DNA from: Adiantum capillus-veneris | Taxonomy: Eukaryota; Streptophyta; Polypodiopsida; Polypodiales; Pteridaceae | Length of the DNA stretch: 64,000 nucleotides | Assembly (NCBI GenBank): GCA_014529385.2 | Contig: CM043950.1 | Location: 64,624,935 to 64,688,934, forward strand | Direction of reading: 5' to 3' | Shown here: positions 45,526-56,437 of the stretch, one piece after another | How the letters are laid out: the number at the start of each line of letters is the position of its first letter | How positions within the stretch are numbered: the first letter of the stretch is position 1 | The notes under the pieces: model-generated | What the model saw: only the letters and a program-made list of their open reading frames with translations | The model's database searches: none | What the model was told of the DNA's origin: nothing | Translations under genes and position numbers: made by a program

Positions 45526-45750
45526 TTATGTTAAAATTTAAATTAGATTAGGTTAGATTACATTTAGATTTATGTTTATGTTGAGTTTAAAATTAGGTTA
45601 GATTTAAATTTACGTTAGATTAGATTTAGGCTTATTTTGAGTTAGATTTACGTTAGATTATATTTAGATTTATTTACGTTATATTAGATTAGATTTAGGT
45701 TTATTTTGAGTTTAAGATTGAATTAGATCTAGATTTATGTTCAATGGACT
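45526..45750. repeat. Degenerate AT-rich minisatellite
   Basis: TTAGATT, TTACGTTAGATTA and TTTAGGTTTATTTTGAG recur many times with variable spacing; two longer units (about 35 bp, ending TTATTTTGAG) are nearly identical. Confidence 0.7.
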
Positions 45751-45754
45751 AGCT

Positions 45755-46365
45755 TTTTTATATTTAGGTTAGATTTTAGTGCATGTCAATGAAGGTGCGC
45801 TTTGCCCAAAGAGCAAACACTAGTTATACAACAATATGCATATTCCAATCAAAATCTGACACCTATTAACTCACACATTAACCATATTCAATTAGCCACA
45901 AATCACCACATGTTCAATTAGGTTAGATTTAAGATCAAATTTTGGATCGAGTTTTTATATTAGAGTCTACCTTCAAGATTACGGTAAAAAAATTAGAGTT
46001 AGACGAACGGTGATCCCTCTCTTCCTCTCTACGGATGCGACCTTAAGCTGGAAAGATTTCAACGGCATGATACTCAGATTGGAGGCCAACATGGAATGTG
46101 CTAAGTAATCCCTCGAACAAAGATCTACTGTGAAAAGATGTTAAGATGCTGTGAAATGCTACAACTAGAGAAGAGGCAAAGGGGTTTTGTCCACTACATG
46201 CACTATCATGTAGACGTGGGGGATAGATTTTTTGTACCCACAAATATAGTCATTGACCAATAAAGACGAGATTATAACCCGGTGGTCTTGATCTCCGTGC
46301 ACCTCTAGACCAAGGTGTGCGGGGATTGGACATGAATAGAGAATGTGAGGTAGTTTATAGTGTGA
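45755..46365. other. CACTA 5' non-coding region
   Basis: No coding similarity seen between the minisatellite and the (GA)n tract. Confidence 0.4.
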
Positions 46366-46366
46366 A

Positions 46367-46370
<4 letters not shown>

Positions 46371-46449
<79 letters not shown>
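46371..46449 (+). repeat. (GA)40 microsatellite
   Basis: Pure tract immediately upstream of the TNP2 start codon. Confidence 0.95.
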
Positions 46450-46451
<2 letters not shown>

Positions 46452-46454
46452 AAT

Positions 46455-46977
46455 ATGGAGGATTCCAATAGAAGATTAAATTTATGTCCAGGTTATAAAG
46501 TTTTCATCCTCATTATTAGTAGTGACGAGGATGTGGGGCCATCCAACCGAAACACCTATCTCTCAATGAGGATCTTATGTCCTTGTAATCAATGCAAGCA
46601 TGATGTGCAACGGACAAGATGCGTTTCTTTGCAGCACGTTCACGAATTTGGCAAGTTTGGTCCATCTATTATAGATCCAATTGTTGCCAATTATAACTCA
46701 ACGGGGACTCTAACGCTGGCCAACAAGCAGCAATCTTGCAACCCAATAGATGTGCTCACAGACGCTTTGGTCAAGCATCATATGTGAGGCCACAAGATGT
46801 AGCCTCTGACAGCTCGGGGGATGATCATGCAGATCACATTCCCAACAAGGCAATATTTGAGCCCGAGATCGATGAAATGATCGAGACGATCATGGATTTA
46901 GAAAGGCTTATCTATGATGATATGAAAAGTGAAGGCGATATGCCATTGTATGATGGAGCACGTTGGTTTAACCAAAG
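46455..46977 (+). pseudogene. CACTA transposase TNP2, N-terminal part
   Basis: MEDSN... starts just after the (GA)n tract. SMRILCPCNQCKHDVQR with a downstream HVHEFG matches the transposase-associated domain of TNP2 (ILCPCxxCxN...VxxHLxxxGF). After a frameshift near 46780 the acidic linker (FEPEIDEMIETIMDL) and MPLYDGARWFNQSV follow, the block just before Transposase_21. The reading is then cut by the Gypsy LTR; the continuation is at 56438. Confidence 0.8.
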
Positions 46978-49026
46978 TGTGTCGACTCTAGAAGGTGCTA
47001 TGGAGAGATATGTGCAGGCAAGCAGAGGCTTGGCAAAAGGAAGGAGCAGCTAGGAAGATCATGGGTTGAGAAGCAGCAGCTGATATGTATGCCTGATGTG
47101 GTATATAGGCCAAGGAAGGCTCCATGAGAGGCTAATTGGAGAAGCAAATGAAGAAGATGCAAAGTGCAGTTTTTTGGCCAAGTAATGTAGAGCTTGAAGT
47201 GCTGAAGGAGCAGGTCCAAACGGCTCATCAAACTGAGCTACAGATGCCAAGTTGTTGAAAGATGAAGGTTCAAGGTGTTGCAGATTATTGCCGGACAGGG
47301 CAGTTATGGACAAGTGGCCTGGGAAGGGTCAAAGGTTATATGTGTAGTGCTCGCGGTATGGAGCATACCTGTCTTCTCGGATTGCAAAACGGAGCTCGGG
47401 TTAGCAAGATATAGTCAATTGAAGTTTTTTCGGGGGCCAGTTTTGAGCCCACTTGCCCGCATTGGGAAAGGAACCATCTGGTGTTTTCATGAGCTCGCCA
47501 AGTGTTTGGTACATAGTATGCAACGTATGATGCTAACAGGAAGTGAATGCTTGTCAAACGGAGTCTGGAGCGGGGAGATATTGGAGTCGGAAGATTAGGT
47601 GCATTTATCCGGATTGGATTGCAGATGATTTGATCAAAATTTGGGGCCTTGGTTCGGGGGCTCGGAGAATTGTGAAGTGTGGCAAGGTAGGCGGTAGTTG
47701 GAGTCAGCTCAGTGAGCTTTCAACCAAGTTTTGCGGCTTGATGATCGGATCGCCGATGAGCAATTGGTAGGCAATGCAAGCAGTGGAAAAAAACAAAATG
47801 AACTTGGGATTTTTTTTTTTTGAGAAAAAATTTGAGTTTCAAGCTTTTGGAGGCAACTCACCAAGGGACTGCCATGTGGCCTCCAAATAAACCCATATGC
47901 AAAGGACTGGGGCCAGATGGCGGGGTATTTGGCCTAGCCCGTGACCATTCAATAGCATTTAGAGAGGGAGGCGAGCTCCCATATGGTGAGACCTATGGCG
48001 GAGTAGATGCAGGCGCTGTGCGAGCTGCCGTGGCGGTGAGTGGCGGTTTTTGTTGACATCAGTGGCACTGATCGCTGGCATTGGCCGGTGGTGTTGCCTA
48101 TGTAGGCCATTGATGGTGGTGATGATGTGGCAAGCGCCCGTGCCCACGGCCGCAAGGCCCAATTTTTGAACTTAGAGGGAGGGAGCAATAGCGACCTCGC
48201 TATTGCCTCCCCCTCCCCAGTGCATAATAGGGGTTGTGTCCCACAGCTGAGAGAGAGAAGGAGGGCGGCAAATGTAAAACCAATCAAGGGGAGGAATCCC
48301 ATCAAAAGGTAGCAAGAGGGAACTTGAAAGCTTCAAAGTGCAAGTCAAAAATGGGAGCCCAAAGGTGAGAGGAGCAACCAAATTGAGTAAGTATGCACCG
48401 GGCAGATGCCAAACACCAAGAAAATGCAAAGTGGTAGCCGTGCACATGGGAATTTCTAGAAGAAGCTCTAGTAAATTTGTATGAGCTAGATGGCTCATGT
48501 TTTTTTCATTTTTAGCCTTAGCTAAGCCTTATAAAAGGAAAAAGGAGTGATTTTTCAAGGGCTTTTTTTGGCCAGAGGGAGTGATTGAAGGTTTCAAGCA
48601 TGTGTAGTGCAAAGCTTGCCATTGGAGTTGCATATTCTACTGTACTACCTCTCTATGCAGTAATACCAAGTATTAGCCCCTATATCTTGTGGTGCTTCTC
48701 CCCATCCCCCCTTTTTTTCTTGCTCCTTGTGTACTTGCCGGTGTTTGCTGAGGGTTTGCCTACAACATGAAGGGTGTCACTAGGAGGGTAGAATTGGGAT
48801 GTTTTGTGAGTCGGAAAGGGTGAGTTGAGCAGTGTGGGTGTGTTTATGCTGAAGGGTGTTTCTTGCAAGGTGCGAGGCGGTAGTTCGGTATGATACAGTG
48901 GGATTGTTAGTGCAAATTAGCCAATTTGAAGGTGTTATTTGAGAGGTTAGGGGTGCTGTGGAATCCATGGGCTATAGAGAGGCAAACATTTGGTGTGCTG
49001 GGTGTGTTCCCTACTCCCTCTCTCCA
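46978..49026 (+). repeat. Left (5') LTR
   Basis: Starts TGTGTCGACTCTAGAAGG and ends CTCTCTCCA. A strong imperfect hairpin (GGGAGCAATAGCGA/TCGCTATTGCCTCC) lies at about 48177-48212, and a T10 run with GAGAAAAAATT at 47810-47830. Confidence 0.85.
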
Positions 49027-49067
49027 TCTTCTGATGCCCCCATGGAGGAGCAGCTGATTGCTCGTCG

Positions 49068-49970
49068 GTGTTGATCAAAGATGGTTGTTTCCATCAAGGA
49101 GAGATGGCAACACATAGTTATGGACCAGTTTTCACCGAAGAAGAAGATCTGGAAGAGTGGATGGCCGATTTCGAGTTGTATATGCTATCACTGCATATGC
49201 AAAATGAATATAGCAAAATGCAAACGATTCCGTTGTTGATGCGGGGAAAAGCAAAGACATGGTTCTATGCTTTGGAGGGAGAGCCAAGACTTATGTGTCC
49301 GGCGTTGCGGGCCGGTTTTCTACAAGATTTTTGAAAAGAGGTATCTCCTGTTGATTTGGATGCAAGATTGAAAAATTTGAAGCAGGACGTGAACGAGGAA
49401 TTTGGCGTCTTCCTCGCCCGCTTTGAAGAGTGCTGGAGGGACTTTGTAGTGGCCATGCAGTTGGTCAATGGTGGTGAGTACTTTAAATTGGAAAAGTTTA
49501 TGGCTTGTTTGCATCCCAAAGTTCGTGAAAAGGTGGATTTTGAGGGCCCAGAGAATTACAATGGGGTTGTTGCTATTGCACGGTCTAAGAGCCGGAAAAT
49601 AAAGAAGAAGATTGAGCAAGGTGCGTTGGGGTACGAGGCGATGGTTCCCAATCCAACTTCGAGTCCGAGAGAAGAAGTTCAAACAGAGAATCAGCCCAAT
49701 CGAAGGGTAGCAACCGTTCCTCAACAATGGGTACGTATAGTTCAAGATTTGTCTGAGCAAATGCAAGAGTTGCGTTTAAGTGTTATGGACAGAGGTCAAG
49801 CAAGGACAGGAAGAGGCAGGGCTAAGCAATTGCCTGGCATGTGTTACAATTGTGGAGAGGAAGGTCACTATGCTCCAGATTGCCCTCACCCACCAAGGGC
49901 GGCATGTATCCTCTGTTTAGTCAAGGCAGGGGTCAGGCACAATTTAATGGCCAAAGAGAGAAGCAAGTAG
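49068..49970 (+). pseudogene. Gag polyprotein with zinc knuckle
   Basis: Likely start at MATHSYGP (49104). LLMRGKAKTWFYALEG and the following block are the retrotransposon gag core. KLEKFMACLHPKVREKV is the C-terminal capsid helix. CYNCGEEGHYAPDC (CX2CX4HX4C) is the nucleocapsid knuckle. A single in-frame TGA at 49332-49334 interrupts it. Gag, the spacer and the protease share one frame, as in a single gag-pol ORF, with later stops at 49970 and 50321. Confidence 0.85.
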
Positions 49971-50354
49971 TTGAAAACCAAGTGCAGGCAGCTTCATCAG
50001 GTAATGATGAAGTACAAAGGGTTAACATTATTGGTGTATGATAGGCAGGAGGTTGACATTATGGCCAACAAAAGAGCACGAGGTGAAAGAGAGACTGAGA
50101 TGGAGTGTGAAACTAGAGCAAAGAAGGGGAAAGAAAAGGTAAATGAAGGTAGAGAGCAGCCAGAGCCAAGAAGAAGAATGCAAAGACGAAGAATTACTCA
50201 AAAAGATTTTCAGTTGGGACGCGGTAATCCGGAGTATGATCTGGTAAGAGATGTTCAACATCAAAAGGCTAACATCACTTTTGGGCAGCTTCTTGCATTA
50301 AACCCTAAGTTAAGAAGGTAGTGGTCAACCAGTGTCAGTACGAGGCTTCCTTGA

Positions 50355-51221
50355 GTGGGAGGAGATGTGCATGCGGTACAGAATCTAGCCTTAAGGGTGG
50401 GGAGTACGACCGATGTGCTTCCAGTGGTGGATGTTTTGCTTGAGAAGAAGAAACATGTTCAAGCCTACATTGATGGTGGTGCCCAAGTCTTTGTGATTAC
50501 TGAATCTGCTATGAGGGATATTGGCATTAAAGCTATTGTCAAGTCCAATGTGCAAATGAGGATGGCTAACCATGCCAAAGCTCGGTGTTTAGGAGTGGCA
50601 CAAGATGTGAAGGTAAAGATTATGGGAGTTGAATGCTTAATCGATTTTTTTGTCATGAAAGCAAAAGAAAACACTTATCCAATTATATTGGGAAGGCCAT
50701 GGTTGTTGGCAATTAGAGCCAAGCAAGATTGGGAGACAGGGGTCTTTACCTTGCCAGATCGGGAAAATGGAGGACAGATTGTGTTGGATCTAAAGACCAA
50801 GGAGAGCCATTTTCATCCATCAGCCGGCGGAGATAATCGAGATTTCAGTACCAGTTATGAGTATCAAACTGAGTCTACTTATGATGAAGGTTTGACTAGT
50901 GTCGAGGAGGAGGAGAGTGATGAGGATTTATTGAAGTTGGATACAGATTTATTCGGAGTCACAGTAGAATCTACCATTGCAAGGAGAGGTATGCAAGTTC
51001 CGGTTTGTAGTTTGAATGCTAAAGAGGTGGAAGATATGCTAGGTATGGATTTAATAAAACAGGAGAAGGAAGGCTATATGGACCTATGTGCATCCTATCC
51101 CGACCTATTTGCAACAGAGTATAAAGATCTGAGGGGAGCCAAAGGAGTGGAGCATCAGATCCTACTTAAAGAAGGATACAGGCCAAAAGCACAGAAGCTC
51201 AAGAGGTTGGGGGTTTTTTAA
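50355..51221 (+). pseudogene. Gypsy aspartic protease region
   Basis: AYIDGGAQVFVITE is at the active-site position, with Asp-Gly-Gly instead of Asp-Ser/Thr-Gly, and PIILGRPWL is the second hallmark block about 85 residues later. An acidic linker (EEEESDEDLLKLD) leads into RT. Ends at a TAA (51219-51221) that interrupts the reading into RT. Confidence 0.8.
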
Positions 51222-52300
51222 AAGGAGGCTCTATGGCAAGAGATCAACAAGTTGCTCGAGGCAGGTATTATATATCCAGTAAAAGAGTCTGAGTGGGTCT
51301 CTCATGTTGTCATTACCCCAAAGAAAAATGAAAAATGGCGAGTATGTGTAGACTAAAGCCTTTGAATGCTGCGACCAAGCGGAATCATTACCCCCTGCCA
51401 TTTGAGGATGAGATTTTAAACCAGGTTGCCGGACATGAACGCTATTCCATTATGGATGGTTTTTCAGGATATTTTCATATTGGTATTGCTTTGGAGGACT
51501 AGTTAAAGACTACCTTCATTTCTCCATGGGGTTGCTTTGCTTACCGCCGCAGGATGCCTTTTGGACTGGTGAATGCGTATGCGACATTTCAAGATTGGAT
51601 GAACAAGGTGTTCGGGCCATACTTGGGTAAGTTGATCAAATTGTTTATGGATGATATTGGTTGCTATAGTTCCAGGGCAGAACATTTGTCCAAGTTAAGG
51701 CTATGTTTTCAAAGGCTAGATGAAGAAGGAGGTGAATTGAATTCGAAGAAGTGCAAGGTAGCACAACCAAGGGTTCAGTTGCTAGGTCATGTGGTATCAC
51801 AGAACGGAATTGAAGCAGACCTAAAGAAGGTGAAAGCATTGGTTCTTATGGAGCCTCCAACCAGTGCAACGGGATTGGCATCATTCGTGATTAAGTTAAA
51901 GCATTTATCCCACTTCTTTTGGATGTTGTCTCAATATGTATACCCTCTTTAGAAAAGGGCTCAACAGGTGCATGGATTTCAATGGGATGAGAAAGCTCAA
52001 GAAGCATTTGACAAAGTGAAAGGTATTCTATTTCAGTTGCCTACAGTATGCCCTCCTAACCATGAGGATGATTTTTATATTGCTATGATGGGGGGAACCG
52101 TGGCTATCGGAGCAGTATTGCTACAAAAGGTGAGGAGGAGTTATAAGCCTACTTACTTCGAAATCAGGATCATTAGTCCCGAGGAAGCTACTTATACGGA
52201 GGTGGAACAATGGGTGATGGCTTTGGTCTTTGCCTACAGGAAGTTCAAAGTGTATCTGATTGTTTGAAAGTTTTATGTGTTGACTACTAACAATCTTTTG
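51222..52300 (+). pseudogene. Gypsy reverse transcriptase and RNase H
   Basis: LLEAGIIYPVKESEWVSHVV, KNEKWRVCVD, HYPLPFEDEIL, YSIMDGFSGY (first Asp), MPFGLVNAYATFQ and LFMDDIGCYS (catalytic MDD) are the RT blocks. LLGHVVSQNGIEAD leads to the connection, and RNase H follows with FYIAMMGGTVAIGAVLLQ, where the usual YLxxSxxAxGAVLxQ pattern is degraded. Stops at 51356 (next to a lost base), about 51500 and 51952, and frameshifts, show decay. Confidence 0.85.
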
Positions 52301-52489
52301 CCTGAAGTGGTGCTACACTTGAAGCCAGGGAAACGAATCATGAAGTGGATAATAGAGGTTCAAGAGTTTGAGTTTGAGTTCAAAGTGGACCACACGAGAC
52401 GGTCTCAATTGGCGGATATCCTAGTCAACAAGGAGGTTGAGTTACCAATTTATCCAAGAGTGGTATGAGAGGAGGACAAGGAGGAACCG

Positions 52490-52885
52490 GACTTGGAAGG
52501 GGCCTTCACTATGTGGTTTGATGGTGCTTTTACAGAAGGGTAACACAGAAAGAAGGTGGAGGTGTGGTCATTCAAGACCCGCACGGCACAATTATTTTTT
52601 CCAAAGCTTACGACTTGGAGGAGGTGCATACCAACAATGAAGCGGAATATATTACTCTACATCTGGGACTCAAGCAGTGCATTGAGTTTGGCATATCAAG
52701 GTTAGTAGTAAAAGGTGATGCTCTACTAGTTGTCAAACAACTTTTGGGCCAATGACAGGTAAAGAGGGATTCTCTCAAGAATTGGTTTTTCTCTATAAAG
52801 AAGGTGTTGAAGTTTTTTGAAGCAGTGCAGTTCAAACATGTGAGAAGAGAGCAAAACCAGGAAGCAGATTGGTTGGCTAGAAATC
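52490..52885 (+). pseudogene. Second (archaeal/plant-type) RNase H domain
   Basis: MWFDGAF (first Asp), GGGVVIQDPHG-like block in the next frame, HTNNEAEYITLHLGLK (Glu), RLVVKGDALLVVKQL (Asp) and RREQNQEADWLA (last Asp): the plant aRNH pattern (F.DGS...GG.G..i.....NN.AEY.AL..gL.....l.v.gDS.lv..q....N..AD.LA). A second RNase H between the retroviral RNase H and integrase is diagnostic of the Tat lineage of plant Gypsy elements. One frameshift after FTEG. Confidence 0.8.
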
Positions 52886-53089
52886 GTGTTCAGACTCATG
52901 TGTCGAGTTTGTATGTGGGACCGGCTACTTATGCAGGTAGAGAGACTTTGAAGGATATTGATGATTTCTTGAGTAAAGGTCAATGTTCTGACGGTCTTTC
53001 CAAGCTACAAAAAAGGAGAGTTGTTCAAAGAGCTAAAAAGTTCACTCTGATTGGAGAAGATCTTATGATGCACGGTACATAGAGTCCTT

Positions 53090-54259
53090 TACAAGAAGGA
53101 GATTGGTATGGTATTGGAGCAATGCCACAAAGAAAGCGGTCATGAGGGTAAGAGTCAAGTCTTGTTTCGTATCTTAAGAAGTGGGTTTTGGTGGCCTTCT
53201 GTTGTGCGAGATGTGCATTATAGGTGCAAGACGTGTCATCAGTGCCAAGTGATGGGTGAAAGACGACTGGTATCCGAGCAGAAGGGGCTATCATCGCACA
53301 TGATGCTTTTGAAAAGTGGGTTTGGATGCAATTGGTCCATTGCCCAAGTCAGCGAGCGGTAAGAAATATGTGGTAGTGGCCATAGACTACCTTACCCGGT
53401 GGGTCGAGGCTAAAGAGGTCAAAGAGGTAATGCACATACTGTTGCTCAGTTTGTATTTGATTGCATATGTTGTTGTTTTGGAGTGCCTTGGGTGCTTATA
53501 TGAGATCGAGGACAAGGGTTCATAAGTAAGTTGGTGCGTGCCTTGGTGGACAAATTGGGGATTCAACATCGATTTTCATCTCCATACCATCCACAATGCA
53601 ATGGTTTGGTGGAGAGTGCCAATGGGCCGATAGTCAAGATGCTTACAAAGTACATATACCAGTAGGTTAAAGGGTGGGAATATAACCTTGAAAAATGTTT
53701 GTGGGCTTACAGGACTTCATATAAGGTGGCTACCAACTTTACTCCATATGAGTTGGTATATGGCAGGGAAGTGGTACTACCTATGCATGTGCAATTAGGG
53801 GCTCTCAAAGGTTTGTGGCGAATCAATAAGACTCATCAAGATGTTTTGTAGGATAGGATTACAAGTCTTGAAACTTTGAAGATGGATCATGAGGTGGCTG
53901 CAGATTTTTATGTTAAGCAACGAGAGAAAAGGGTAGCAAACTTCAAGCAACATTTGCCAGCAAAGCGGATTGAGAAGGGCGATCTAGTGATGAAGTACGA
54001 GAGATATATTGACTTCAACTTTCAAAAGAAGTTCAAAAAAAAGTGGACGGGACCTTACAAGGTTCATCAAGTTTTTCCCAATGGTACTTATGCACTAATA
54101 AGGATGGATGGTCGGTTCCTCAAACATAGGGTTAATGGTCTACGTCTCAAGCTCTATTTTGAGAGGGAGTTGGTGCCAGCAGTGCATCAGGTTCTTATGG
54201 AGGGGGTTGGGCAACCAACCTTAACAATGTCCCCATATGTCAGGAATAAAACTGTGTAG
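53090..54259 (+). pseudogene. Gypsy integrase
   Basis: The H2C2 zinc domain reads CHKESGHEG...CKTCHQCQ. The core has VVVAIDYLTRWVEAKEV (first Asp region), a frameshifted second-Asp region near 53460-53540, and YHPQCNGLVESANG (Glu). The distal block KCLWAYRTSYKVATNFTPYELVYG and the C-terminal KKWTGPYKVHQVFPNGTYAL are clear. The last open frame (53876-54259) runs to the polypurine-tract region. Confidence 0.85.
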
Positions 54260-54387
54260 ATACGGTCAAGTTTTTTGAAAATTCCTCAAAAGGTGTAGAG
54301 TGTTTGCAGTTTATAAGGTGATCAAGCTCTTAACTGGTTGAGCATAAATGATCAACTGGGGGGTGGGCAATGATGGTAGAGCCAAAG

Positions 54388-56437
54388 TGTTTCAACTCTA
54401 GAAGGTGGCATGGAGAGATATGTGCAGGAAATCAGAGGCTTGGCAAAAGGAAGGAGCAACTCGGAAGATCATGGGTCGACAAGCAGCAGCGGGTATGTAT
54501 GCTTGATGTGGTATATAGGCCAAGGAAGGCTCCATGAGGGGCTAATTGGAGAAGCAAATGAAGGAGATACAAAGTGAAGTTTTTTGGCCCAGTAATGTAG
54601 AGCTTGAAGTGCCGAAGGAGCAGGTCCAAACGGCTCATCAAACTGACCTACGGATGCCAAGTTTTTGAAGATGAAGGTTCAAGGTATTGCAAATTTTTGC
54701 CGGACAGGGCAGCTATGGAGAAGTGGCCCAGGAAGGGGTCAAAGGTTATATGTATAGCGCTCGCTTTATGGAGCATACCTACCTTCTCGGATTGCAAAAC
54801 GGAGCTCGGGTTAGCAAGATATAGTCAATTAAAGTTTTTTCGGGGGCCAATTTTGAGCCCACTTGCCCGCATTGGGAAAGGCACCATCTGGTGTTTTCAT
54901 GAGCTTGCCAGGTGTTTCGTACATAACATGCAGCATATGATGCTAACAGGAAGTGACTGCACGTCAAACGGAGTCTGGAGCGGGGAGATATTGGAGTCGA
55001 AAGATTAGGTGCATTTGTCCGGATTGGATTTCAGATGATTTGATCAAAGTTTGCGGCTTCGGTTCGGGGGCTTGAATAATTGTGAAGTGCGGCAAGGTAG
55101 GCAGTAGTCAGAGCCGGTTGAGTGACTTTTTGGCCGGGTTTTGCGGCTCGATGATCGGATCGCCGACGAGCAATTGGCAGGCAGTGCAAGCAGTGGGAAA
55201 AAACAAAATGAATTTGCTTTTTTTTTTTTTGAAGAAAAAATTGGAGTTTCAAGCTTTTGGAGGCAACTCACCAAGGGACTGCCATGTGGCATCCGAATAA
55301 ACCCATATGCAAGAGATCGGGGCCAGATGGCGAGGGATTTGGCCTAGCCCGTGACCATTCAATGGCATTCAAAGAGGTAGGCGAGCTCCCATATGGCGAG
55401 AGCTATGTCTGGAGTAGACGTAGGCGCTGCGCGAGCTGCCCTGGGTGGCGAGTGGCGGTTTTTGTTGACATCAGTGGTGCTGGTCACTGGCGTTGGCCGA
55501 CGGTGTTGCCTGTGTAGGCCGTTGACGGCGGTGATGACATGGCAAGCTCCCGTGCCCGCAGCCACAAGGCCCAATTTTTGAACTTAGAGGGAGGGAGCAA
55601 TAGCGACCTCGCTATTGCCTCCCCCTCTTCAGTGCATAATAGGGGTTGTGTCTCACAACAGAGCGAGAGAAGGAGGGTGGCAGATGTAAAACCAATCAAG
55701 GGGAGGAATCCCACCAAAAGGTAGCAAAAGGGAACTTGAAAGCTTCAAAGTGCAAGTAAAAAATGGGAGCCCAAAGGTGAGCGGAGCAACCAAATTGAGT
55801 AAGTATGCACCAGGCAGATGCCAAACACCAAGAAAATGCCAAGTGGTAGCCATGCAAATGGGAATTTCTAAAAGAAGCTCCAGTTAAGTTGTACGAGCTA
55901 GATGGCTCATGTTTTTTTTCATTTTTAGCCTTAGCTAAGCCTTATAAAAGGAAAAAGGAGTGATTTTTCAAGGGCTTTTTTTGGCCAGAGGGAGTGATTG
56001 AAGGTTTCAAGCTTGTGTAGTGCAAAGCTTGCCATTGGAGTTGCATATTCTACTGTACTACCTCCTATGCAGTAATACCAAGTATTAGCCCCTATATCTT
56101 GTGTTGCTTCTCCCCATCCCCCCTTTTTTTCTTGCTCCTTGTGTACTTGCCGATGTTTGCAGAGGGTTTGCCAGCAACTTGGAGGGTGCACTTGGAGGGT
56201 AGAATTGGGGTGTTTTGTGAGTCGAAAAGGGTGAGTTGAGCAGTATGGGTGTGTTTATGCTGAAGGGTGTTTCTTGCAAGGTGCGAGGCGGTAGTTCGGT
56301 ATGCTACAGTGGGATTGTTAGTGCAAATTAGCCAATTTGAAGGTGTTATTTGAGAGGTTAGGGGTGTTGTGGAATCCCTGGGCTATACAGAGGCAAACAT
56401 TTGGTGTGCTGGGTGTGTTTCCTATTCCCCCTCTCCA
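54388..56437 (+). repeat. Right (3') LTR
   Basis: Starts TGTTTCAACTCTAGAAGG, ends CCCTCTCCA; carries the same hairpin at about 55586-55625 and the same T-run and GAAGAAAAAATT at 55219-55240 as the left LTR. Confidence 0.85.

Larger units (their letters stand above)
46978..56437 (+). mobile_element. Ty3/Gypsy LTR retrotransposon, Tat-like with second RNase H, nested in TNP2
   Basis: LTRs at 46978-49026 and 54388-56437 (2049 and 2050 bp). The internal region has gag, protease, RT, RNase H, a second plant-type RNase H and integrase in Gypsy order. A polypurine tract (GGGGGGTGGGCAA) lies just upstream of the right LTR at about 54358-54370. Flanking TNP2 reads NQSVS on the left and VSRLKALL on the right, so the insertion split that gene; the short target duplication is hard to place (GTGTG-like). 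Frames have many stops and frameshifts. LTRs differ by numerous substitutions, so this is not a recent insertion. Confidence 0.9.
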
